Source of the DNA: Norana najaformis
Taxonomy: Eukaryota; Annelida; Clitellata; Crassiclitellata; Hormogastridae
DNA: 64,000 nt
NCBI GenBank assembly: GCA_964023275.1
Contig: OZ029919.1
Location: 6,805,450-6,869,449 of the forward strand
Reading direction: 5' to 3'
Shown: positions 61,901 through 64,000 of the stretch, piece by piece
How positions within the stretch are numbered: position 1 is the stretch's first letter
Layout: each line of letters begins with the position of its first letter
Notes under the pieces: model-generated
Databases searched by the model: none
What the model saw: the letters and a program-made list of their open reading frames with translations, nothing else
Told to the model about the DNA's origin: nothing
Made by a program: the position numbers and the translations under genes

Positions 61901-64000
61901 GATTACTAGATTTGACAAATGACCAGAAGAATATAGCACAGACGCCAAACAACTGATGTCAGGAACTGATGATGATGATGATGATGTTGACGGTAAATGC
62001 TGTATACCGGTAAATTTTCCAACACCATTTAGCATTTCTTCATCGCTAAAATCTGACTGTGTAACTTGTGACAGGTGTTTTGAGTAACTATGTAACTTTC
62101 CTTCTTCTGAAGGAGCAGCGGCTAATGTTGCAGCAAGTCCTACTGAGCAGACGGGGTTAATGAGCACACGAGATTCGTCGGTTGTAAAGTGTGATACAGA
62201 CAATCGTTCTCACATATCTGGAATCAGTTCCCAGCCCTCCCAGTCATCTCATTCCAATCCACTGCGTCCTCTTCCAGGATTCAAACTGATCCACGAGAGA
62301 CTTCAGTTCTCCAGAAATCAACTACAGACCGTGGGAATGCTTGGTTCGTAAAATTAGACTGCTTAACTAACTGCTGATTAATTACCGGTAAATGTCATGG
62401 TGTTTATTTAATTCAGTTGGATGCTGATTTTGTTTATTTTATTTTTACTTATTGCTTACTTTTGTATTTACTTATATATTATACATTATATGCAAGGTCA
62501 GTAAATCTGAATCTGATGTGTAAAACAAGCGCGCACAAACAACTTGTCCAGGGTCATTACACGGAGTTCCTTCAGCAGGATGGACCAATCCCCAAGCCCT
62601 GGATGCAAGGCCAGTGCATTGCAGGACTTGCCATTTACTTCCCCGCTTGTGCCTCTACCAATTTATACTGCTTGGTGACAGAGACAAGTGTGTGGGAACA
62701 GCTTGTACAGGTCGTTAAGTGGAGTCCTCTCAGAAGACTCAAACTCACAATCATTGGATTAGAAACCAAGTACGCTACTGATTAGACCACTGTGTTGCTC
62801 AACCTTGAGCAGGGCACACAATTGTTTAGCACCACTGATTGATGAAAGATAGTGATGTTGTACATGTGTGAGAAAATAAATAAAATATTAGTTTCTTTAA
62901 AAACAAGCTGTATTCTATTTTCTGCTCTAGGCAAGTGTAATTACGGAGACGTATTTGTAGCCAAGGCTTTCAACATAGTCCCAGGTAACAAAACGGAAAC
63001 ACTTGTTGTGGTTAAGTCTGTCCTGTCACAAGAAGAGCATCACCTGATCGAAGCCAGGACAGATATTGAAACCTACAGCAAGGCCAACCATCCACACGTT
63101 GTTCGACTTCTTGGAATCTGTAGAGAATTGGAACCAATCTTGGCCATTTACGAATACACAGACTGGGTAAGGAACTTTAAAACCACAGTACCACATTGGC
63201 TTTCAACTCTTCAAGTGAAGTATCTTATAATCGCAAACTCAAAATTTCTACTTAAAAGCTAAGCACTGGTCACCAGCTTATTTATGAGCGCTGTGTCAAG
63301 TCAGTGGGGTTGTCTAAAGATGCAATGTCAAGAACCAAGTTTGGTTGCCAGAAGACCAGAGAGGGTTGTGTTTAAGCTGAGAAAAATGGGAAGTGAAATA
63401 TCTAGCTCTGCAAGTCTTATGAGCTAAATATTGCCAGGCTAACATACATAAAAACACTTGATTTTAAAGTTTATTTCTAAGAAACATGCTTTGTTCTTTT
63501 GGAACTCTTAATACAATGCTTTTGTTTCATAGGGTAATCTGAAACAGTTCCTACAACTGTCACAGATTAACACAGAAAATGTTCCTCAGTTACACTACTT
63601 GCAAAAACTGACGATGTGCATCCAGGTGGCACAAGGCATGGAACATCTATCCAGCCTTCAACTCGTCCACAAAGATCTTGCAGCAAGAAATGTTCTCGTT
63701 TTTCCAAATTTCGATGTCAAGATAGCAAACCTTGGACTCTGTCGTGACGTTTTTGCCAATGAGTACTTTCTGTTTCATCAGCACCTCATACCGTTGAGAT
63801 GGATGCCACCAGAGACAGTTTTCGAAGACAAATACTCAACCAAGAGTGACGTGTGGTCATACGGAGTTTTCGTGTGGGAAATCTTTTCCCAAGCTCTGCT
63901 TCCACTAATAAATAAATCAAATGATGAAGTACTAAAAGGCCTCAAAACTGAAGAAAATAAACTTAATTGTCCTTTGACATGCCCAGAAAACGTGTGGACG
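30968..64000 (+). CDS. PTK7: PTK7 (CCK4/off-track) receptor pseudokinase, 3' end missing
   Basis: Seventeen coding exons in agreeing phases give 1054 residues to the window edge; human PTK7 has 1070. PTK7 is a single-pass membrane co-receptor in Wnt and planar cell polarity signalling. Order: signal peptide (1-21), seven Ig domains (about 25-118, 125-215, 218-310, 312-407, 410-503, 504-592, 593-684), each with its two cysteines, transmembrane helix (about 710-732, AVVIAVCCVAAYLTVVIGL), Ser-rich juxtamembrane region, pseudokinase (from about 815). In the last, lysine K848 (VVVKSV) and HKDLAARN (944-951) are kept, DFG is NLG (964-966), and the alpha-C Glu position is Asp (D864). The linker EKQLKFKPVP before Ig6 and NILW before Ig2 match human PTK7 (EKLKF, NIKW). 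Most Ig domains are split by one intron; Ig1 and Ig6 are single exons. The ending exon(s) lie beyond the window. Confidence 0.95.
31029..32877. other. PTK7 intron 1
   Basis: Mostly unique DNA with a tRNA-like remnant near 31570-31625 (GGCTCAAATCTC). It includes ATG 32826 and a frame encoding MGILFVATVLFTFGCSTAS, which would be exonic only if the alternative first exon is used. Confidence 0.45.
32878..33177 (+). CDS. PTK7: PTK7 exon 2, Ig1
   Basis: Encodes SITKQQDSFYFDP through AKLNIL. It contains both Ig cysteines (KLRCDV, LRCIATN) and YWMLNGR. Donor CTGT|GTAAGT, phase 1. If ATG 32826 is used, this exon extends upstream to that codon. Confidence 0.85.
33700..33745 (+). mobile_element. L2-type 3' tail remnant
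   Basis: GAGGTGCTATATAAATGCGC, the tail motif seen across several LINE/SINE scraps here. Part of PTK7 intron 2. Confidence 0.45.
34325..34500 (-). mobile_element. tRNA-derived SINE, minus strand
   Basis: The minus strand shows TGGTACGTAATCTAGCGACT (box A-like) and CAGAGGTTTGATTCC (box B-like). The overlapping plus-strand frame (34308-34499) is not a gene. Confidence 0.5.
35535..35775. repeat. (TACA)n / GCATGCATG microsatellite with internal duplication
   Basis: ACATACAT repeats. A roughly 85-bp block with GGCATGCATGCATGTATACA occurs twice, near 35548 and 35633. Confidence 0.88.
36318..36545 (+). mobile_element. tRNA-derived SINE with CORE-like block
   Basis: TAGCCGATTGGTTAGAGCGC (box A) and ATGGGTTCAAGTCTC (box B) are almost canonical. 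GGGACCTTGGGCAAATCC follows, with an (AAC)n/(ATAATA)n tail. It is related to 28176-28372. Confidence 0.75.
36653..36888 (+). mobile_element. tRNA-derived SINE
   Basis: ATAATGGTCTAGTGGTTTGT (box A-like) and GCAAGTTTAAATCCC (box B-like). The body is unlike the CORE-like family. It ends next to the MITE at 36898. Confidence 0.6.
36898..37046. mobile_element. hAT-like MITE, 149 bp
   Basis: Ends TGGCGGATTTAGCTATAGG and GGAGCCGCCACTG. Flanks CTAACACT and CTAACCTT agree at 6 of 8. The body (CTCTTGGTTATATGCCGGC) matches 13962-14126. Confidence 0.68.
37830..38170. repeat. About 28-bp minisatellite in PTK7 intron 2
   Basis: Ten or so imperfect units of GAGGATGATGGCAAAGTCAT followed by TCTATT, drifting to variants with AGAGAAATTTATTC. 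The first and last units are most diverged. Confidence 0.85.
38625..38682. repeat. (ACAG)n microsatellite
   Basis: A run of CAGA units within PTK7 intron 2. Confidence 0.92.
38745..38905. mobile_element. MITE-like fragment related to 29513-29668
   Basis: Shares AAATTTCGCCCCTGCCGATTACTCA-type blocks (in short pieces: AAATTTCGCC, GATTACTCA, TTTTTCAGGCTC) with the hAT-like MITE upstream of PTK7. Clear ends and target duplication are not visible. Confidence 0.45.
40079..40315 (+). mobile_element. tRNA-derived SINE with intact box B
   Basis: GGTGGTCTGTCGGTAACATG (box A region) and GTGGGTTCGACTCC (box B consensus). The body has GTGTCCAGGACCTTGAG and a TACTTTACTTTACTTAC tail. Confidence 0.75.
40480..40765. 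repeat. (GAT)n tract with 126-bp tandem duplication
   Basis: A block with GACGACAGCGACGATGTAG, ATTCAACAACTGCTGAACA and TGATCAAAATCAAGT occurs twice, 126 bp apart (about 40500 and 40626), set in GATGATG/GGTGATGCT repeats just before PTK7 exon 3. Confidence 0.9.
40839..40977 (+). CDS. PTK7: PTK7 exon 3, Ig2 first half
   Basis: Acceptor GTGTGTGCAG. It encodes ISKMAEVHLKHPKDY through CAIEGNPEPTIDWFRNKI, with the first Ig2 cysteine and core tryptophan. Donor AG|GTGAGT, phase 2. Confidence 0.9.
41140..41235 (+). mobile_element. LINE 3' tail with (GATTA)n
   Basis: GCGCTATAGAAGTCATTAGA followed by (TTAGA)n, as at 12590-12650 and, reversed, 61400-61490. Confidence 0.55.
41362..41485 (+). mobile_element. 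Interspersed repeat, family C
   Basis: TAACTTCTAATGTGTCGGTG then CTAATGCACAAGGCATCAAC and CCAGAAGGTCAGTCCACAAG. It matches 49575-49715 closely. Confidence 0.72.
42095..42240 (-). mobile_element. Interspersed repeat, family C, minus strand
   Basis: The reverse of the family C core: GGCATCGGTTGAAGCCTTGT and GTGCATTAGACAATTG. Confidence 0.65.
42830..42995. mobile_element. hAT-like MITE, 166 bp
   Basis: Ends CAGTGGCGTAGC and GGTACGCCACTG. The 8-bp flanks ATCAGCAT and TTCAGCAT differ by one base. The inner sequence is GGGCCC-rich and unlike the other MITEs here. It lies in PTK7 intron 3. Confidence 0.75.
43943..44098 (+). mobile_element. Interspersed repeat, family B
   Basis: GGACCTTAAATGGCGTGGC, CCATTCAAACGGGCTGCGGT and GGTGAAGGATCTC, as at 7671-7850. 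The tail is shortened. Confidence 0.7.
44099..45191. other. End of PTK7 intron 3
   Basis: AT-rich, with no gene. A block near 44845-44895 (CAATGACCCAACAAATTAAAG, GGGGCATTG) also occurs near 49242-49278, so it is another dispersed repeat piece. Confidence 0.4.
45192..45340 (+). CDS. PTK7: PTK7 exon 4, Ig2 second half
   Basis: Acceptor TTACGTGGTAG. It encodes LFTSDRTKILRGRLRLI through TAEDNGVFSCTGRNVAG to LLNVA, with the second Ig2 cysteine. Donor GCAG|GTAAAG, phase 1. Confidence 0.9.
45525..45725 (+). mobile_element. tRNA-derived SINE remnant
   Basis: GTGGCACTATGGCAGAGAGG and GATCCAGGTTTAAATCTC (box B-like). A body follows with CATCGGTATGAGGGCATCC. It is degraded. Confidence 0.5.
46600..46750 (+). 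mobile_element. SINE fragment of the CORE-like family
   Basis: GAGTATGGGTTTGAGCCTCC (box B region), GAACGTTGAGCAAGACTTTC, then CATTAGGCAGTGGCGCATAA. Compare 28176-28372. Confidence 0.55.
47042..47175 (+). repeat. Poly-C run of 17 and adjoining SINE tail
   Basis: Seventeen C residues (47042-47058), then GGGACCTTGAGCAAGTCTTT and TGGTGCTTAATAAATAAG of the CORE-like SINE family. Confidence 0.7.
47266..47416 (+). CDS. PTK7: PTK7 exon 5, Ig3 first half
   Basis: Acceptor TTTTAATCATAG. It encodes DGLAPLKAESFIKFLLV through SAMFHCEYNSAVVSTEWHF; human PTK7 has EEAMFHCQF at this place. Donor CCAA|GTATGA, phase 2. Confidence 0.88.
47730..47860 (+). CDS. PTK7: PTK7 exon 6, Ig3 second half
   Basis: Acceptor TTAATCACAG. 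It encodes YTLFTNGSLLIQNVDRNDVG then YYRCVGVAEIG to LRLA. Donor GCTT|GTAAGT, phase 1. Confidence 0.9.
47925..48300 (+). mobile_element. CR1/L2-like LINE 3' end (family A)
   Basis: An open stretch encodes PPLWNRLPPELRQLSD and later HRSYPDSSSSLYLSW, the C-terminus of a non-LTR reverse-transcriptase ORF, then the family A 3' UTR and ACTACAATTACGATT tail. It is the best-preserved copy of the family in this window and lies in PTK7 intron 6. Confidence 0.78.
48590..48640. repeat. (GAAT)n microsatellite
   Basis: GAATGAAT/GAACAAAT units after TCTGAATGAACAAATG. AT-rich (TATA)n DNA follows to about 48900. Confidence 0.85.
48965..49088 (+). CDS. PTK7: PTK7 exon 7, Ig4 first half
   Basis: Acceptor CATTTCTCGTAG. 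It encodes LDEMTDSLMDPVSTAPI through KVDVRCHRPNGLPTPTL. Donor AG|GTAAGA, phase 2. Confidence 0.88.
49230..49565 (+). mobile_element. LINE 3' end with L2-type tail
   Basis: Starts near CAATGGCCCAACAAATAAAA and ends GAGGTCCTTAAAAGGCACTA then TATTAAGTAATGTAATAAT, a variant of the GGCGCTATATAAAT tail. No coding part is kept. Confidence 0.5.
49575..49715 (+). mobile_element. Interspersed repeat, family C
   Basis: AGTAACTTCTAATGTGCCGG, CAACCGATGGCGCACC and CAGAAGGTCAGTCCACAAGA. It directly follows the LINE tail, so the two may be one composite. Confidence 0.72.
49827..49996 (+). CDS. PTK7: PTK7 exon 8, Ig4 second half
   Basis: Acceptor TTGTCCACAG. It encodes WINPYQVQVVETDHRI then DSGSYTCQASNMAATRSRS to IIVS. 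Donor TCAG|GTATGC, phase 1. Confidence 0.92.
50025..50215 (+). mobile_element. Interspersed repeat, family D
   Basis: Shares GTCAAGTCAGTGGGGTT, CTAAAG-TGC, ATGTCAAGAACCAAGT and GCCAGAAGA with 63235-63395. Two copies only in this window, both in PTK7 introns. The opening resembles the family A LINE UTR (CACCAGCCTATTCACAAG). Confidence 0.6.
50590..50726 (+). CDS. PTK7: PTK7 exon 9, Ig5 first half
   Basis: Acceptor GATCATTTTAG. It encodes APKISRPPLSTRVLEGAT then FDCKVIATPFPVTVITW. Donor AAG|GTCAGC, phase 0. Confidence 0.88.
50805..51275 (-). mobile_element. CR1/L2-like LINE 3' end (family A), interrupted
   Basis: The UTR half (GGGAACCAGCTTATTCACAG, AAATCGATAGGC) and the ORF-end half (minus strand LPPE-type block near 51245) are separated by about 100 bp of unrelated AT-rich DNA near 51000-51090. 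This is an insertion or rearrangement relative to 8514-8865. Confidence 0.65.
51555..51645. repeat. (CA)n microsatellite
   Basis: CACACA with TACA and GCACA interruptions. Confidence 0.92.
51958..52310. repeat. Pyrimidine-rich CTT/CCT tract
   Basis: A long polypyrimidine region (TCCTCCT, CTTCTTCT). The Leu/Pro/Ser-rich 154-residue frame (51943-52407) follows base composition and is not called as a gene. Confidence 0.75.
52915..53270. repeat. (GAT)n/(GTT)n trinucleotide array with internal duplication
   Basis: GATGATG repeats. A block with AACGAACAGATGATGAACAG appears at about 52979 and 53112. Met/His/Asn-rich frames on both strands are compositional. Confidence 0.9.
53618..53775 (-). mobile_element. 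LINE 3' UTR fragment (family A)
   Basis: AAGCTAAGTTGCGGGAACCA and AAATCGTTAGGC, then GGTTCCAGGTCGAGAACC. Only the UTR part is present. Confidence 0.65.
53776..54540. other. PTK7 intron 9, no recognised repeat
   Basis: No gene or clear repeat. A hairpin-like GGATGGATGGATAGACATCC lies near 54402-54421. Confidence 0.35.
54545..54900. repeat. (CATA)n microsatellite
   Basis: A CATACATACATGCATACA array immediately before PTK7 exon 10. The Tyr/His/Thr-rich frames are compositional. Confidence 0.9.
54958..55108 (+). CDS. PTK7: PTK7 exon 10, Ig5 second half
   Basis: Acceptor TTTTTCGGGTAG, phase 0. It encodes NASGRLLVDERLGILTV then GNYACVVKSHGHPAV to HLYVE. Donor GAAA|GTAAAT, phase 1. Confidence 0.88.
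55565..55650. repeat. (CT)n microsatellite
   Basis: TCTCTCTC with GTCTC interruptions, in PTK7 intron 10. Confidence 0.9.
55740..55935. repeat. (GAT)n array
   Basis: GATGATGATG with GCT and CAG interruptions. Confidence 0.9.
56055..56300. repeat. (TATG)n and (CTGT)n microsatellites
   Basis: TATGTATGTA to about 56150, then TGTCTGCC/TGTCTGTC to about 56300. Confidence 0.9.
56900..57150 (-). mobile_element. Retroelement 3' end with (AAT)n tail, minus strand
   Basis: The low end reads (TAA)n then GACAATTTATATAGCCCC, the reverse of the GGGCTATATAAATTGTC(TTA)n tail style seen in the window's L2-like elements. The body is not matched elsewhere here. Confidence 0.45.
57275..57560. repeat. (TATG)n-like AT-rich tract
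   Basis: Interrupted TATGTATGT/ATATGTATATG repeats before PTK7 exon 11. Confidence 0.75.
57705..57968 (+). CDS. PTK7: PTK7 exon 11, complete Ig6
   Basis: Acceptor TTTATGTAACAG. It encodes QLKFKPVPKNTKLDFGS, IACHAEGRSTPSIRWLKDG and AGNYTCVATNEQGTIN. The whole Ig6 is in one exon. Donor GTTG|GTCAGT, phase 1. Confidence 0.94.
58520..58671 (+). CDS. PTK7: PTK7 exon 12, Ig7 first half
   Basis: Acceptor TTTGTGTTGCAG. It encodes KPRLQVKPVNTTVKEGTTAM then FHCIAVGDPSPTVHWDHNN. Donor AAG|GTACAG, phase 0. Confidence 0.9.
58680..58800 (-). mobile_element. L2-type 3' tail fragment, minus strand
   Basis: (TGTAAT)n, then GAGATTTATATAGCACCTC, the reverse of the GGTGCTATATAAATCTC tail. Family A-like wording (AAGTAAAATCACTG) follows weakly. 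Confidence 0.5.
59466..59745 (+). mobile_element. tRNA-derived SINE, family E
   Basis: ATAGTCTTTTGGTTAGCATG (box A-like) and TTAGGAGTTCATATCCC (box B-like). The tail CATATGTTGAGGCTAAGAT with CATGGCTGCCGC is shared with 60985-61060. Confidence 0.6.
60047..60185 (+). mobile_element. Interspersed repeat, family B
   Basis: TATGGGGACCTTAAATGGCA, CGCCCATTCAAAAGG and ATTTACATTTACG. Upstream part missing. Confidence 0.68.
60331..60454 (+). CDS. PTK7: PTK7 exon 13, Ig7 second half
   Basis: Acceptor TTGTGCACAG, phase 0. It encodes VLSNGSLQVAPAYIEDSG then MYGCTAGNSAGFTREE to RVLT. Donor ACTG|GTAAAT, phase 1. Confidence 0.92.
60640..60690 (+). mobile_element. L2-type 3' tail remnant
   Basis: GTGAGGTTCTTAAAGACGCT followed by ATATAAATGC. 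Confidence 0.5.
60747..60905 (+). mobile_element. Interspersed repeat, family B
   Basis: A nearly full copy: AGATTTTAATCCTGGGC, GTACACGGGGACCTTAAATG, CATTCAAACGGGCAGCGGTG, then a TTCATTTACATTT tail. Closest to 7671-7850. Confidence 0.75.
60955..61075 (+). mobile_element. SINE tail fragment, family E
   Basis: CTGATATGCTGAGGCCAAGA and TAATGGCTGCCTCATGG match the 3' half of 59466-59745. Confidence 0.5.
61206..61379 (+). CDS. PTK7: PTK7 exon 14, membrane-proximal stalk and transmembrane helix
   Basis: Acceptor CTGATTGACAG. It encodes SNFIRYQNAAEENQSDDGN, then the helix AVVIAVCCVAAYLTVVIGL and the basic stop-transfer RLVRARN. The order mirrors human PTK7 (GAAVAYIIAVLGL). Donor CTCC|GTAAGA, phase 1. 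Confidence 0.92.
61400..61495 (-). mobile_element. LINE 3' tail, minus strand
   Basis: (CTAAT)n then GACTTCTGTAGCACTGTTAT, the reverse of 41180-41230. It starts just after the exon 14 donor. Confidence 0.55.
61725..61885 (+). mobile_element. LINE 3' UTR fragment (family A)
   Basis: TTCCTGCCTATCGATTTTGA, TTTGACTGAGCAC and GTAGAAATCTAGAGCTTACG with ATTACG at the end; the same orientation as 47925-48300. Confidence 0.7.
62113..62343 (+). CDS. PTK7: PTK7 exon 15, juxtamembrane region
   Basis: Acceptor TCTTCTGAAG. It encodes AAANVAASPTEQTGL, a Ser-rich stretch (HISGISSQPSQSSHSN) and FQLIHERLQF-like sequence (actual FKLIHERLQFSRNQL), which matches human MHFPRSSLQP by position, leading to the first kinase strand. 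Donor CTTG|GTTCGT, phase 1. Confidence 0.85.
62480..62815 (-). mobile_element. Composite SINE region, minus strand
   Basis: AACAACTTGTCCAGGGTC is shared with 13205-13225. Near 62740-62795 the minus strand shows GGTCTAATCAGTAGCGTACT and GTGAGTTTGAGTC, as in a tRNA-derived head. The ends are not clear. Confidence 0.5.
62931..63166 (+). CDS. PTK7: PTK7 exon 16, pseudokinase N-lobe
   Basis: Acceptor TTCTGCTCTAG. It encodes the loop KCNYGDVFVAKAF, strand 3 TLVVVKSV with lysine K848, the alpha-C helix, and NHPHVVRLLGICRELEPI to YEYTDW. Donor TGG|GTAAGG, phase 0. Confidence 0.93.
63235..63395 (+). mobile_element. Interspersed repeat, family D
   Basis: CAAGTCAGTGGGGTTGTCTA, ATGTCAAGAACCAAG and GGTTGCCAGAAGACC. 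Compare 50025-50215. Confidence 0.6.
63533..64000 (+). CDS. PTK7: PTK7 exon 17, pseudokinase C-lobe (cut by window end)
   Basis: Acceptor TTTGTTTCATAG, phase 0. It encodes GNLKQFLQLSQ, QVAQGMEHLSSLQLVHKD, HKDLAARN, DVKIANLGLCRDVFANEYF, PLRWMPPETVFEDKYSTKSD, VWSYGVFVWEIF and on to CPENVWT at the window edge. NLG stands where active kinases have DFG. Human PTK7 has ALG there. Confidence 0.95.

Noticed and set aside
1-64000. Endogenous retrovirus, LTR element or Polinton
   Set aside because: No paired LTRs, Gag, integrase or capsid-like sequence was recognised. All reverse-transcriptase pieces are of non-LTR (LINE) type.

Overview
The window is nuclear DNA of a multicellular animal. Split genes have GT-AG introns, and introns and intergenic DNA are full of tRNA-derived SINEs, 3' ends of CR1/L2-like LINEs, MITEs, di- to tetranucleotide arrays and a long satellite. 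Gene content points to a bilaterian. The SINE/LINE style (many tails of the GCGCTATATAAAT type, frequent AGGCCTA) suits an aquatic invertebrate, but the sequence alone does not fix the phylum.

Layout. 1-2766: gene-free, with LINE scraps. 2767-7653: about 50 copies of a 92-bp, palindrome-rich satellite unit, itself rearranged by large internal duplications. 9590-15407 (+): a four-exon ankyrin-repeat gene of the ANKRD33/ANKRD33B family. Its introns hold LINE pieces, a 32-bp tandem repeat, a stray copy of its own start region, a 109-bp-arm near-perfect palindrome and a composite hAT-like element. 17393-20676 (+): a two-exon gene for an unrecognised multipass membrane protein, weakly TLC-like. 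20677-26380: about 5.7 kb with no supported gene. 26496-27311 (-): ATG5, complete and intronless. 27312-30967: a degraded LINE reverse transcriptase, a SINE, a PIF/Harbinger-like MITE and a hAT-like MITE. 30968-64000 (+): PTK7 (CCK4/off-track), which fills the second half of the window and runs off its right edge.

PTK7 was assembled from 17 coding exons whose phases all agree: signal peptide, seven Ig domains each with both cysteines, one membrane helix, a serine-rich juxtamembrane segment and a pseudokinase with HKDLAARN kept and DFG replaced by NLG. The ATG at 32826 opens a reading frame with a signal-peptide look, but the hydrophobic stretch lies over a splice-acceptor pyrimidine tract. 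An upstream exon at 30968-31028 joins in phase and is preferred.

The genes do not form a functional cluster. ATG5 and PTK7 are divergent, about 3.7 kb apart. The membrane-protein gene and ATG5 are convergent. The most unusual features are the rearranged satellite array, the long palindrome, the intronless ATG5, the PTK7 start ambiguity and MITE ends that carry perfect TGACGTCA sites between ATG5 and PTK7.
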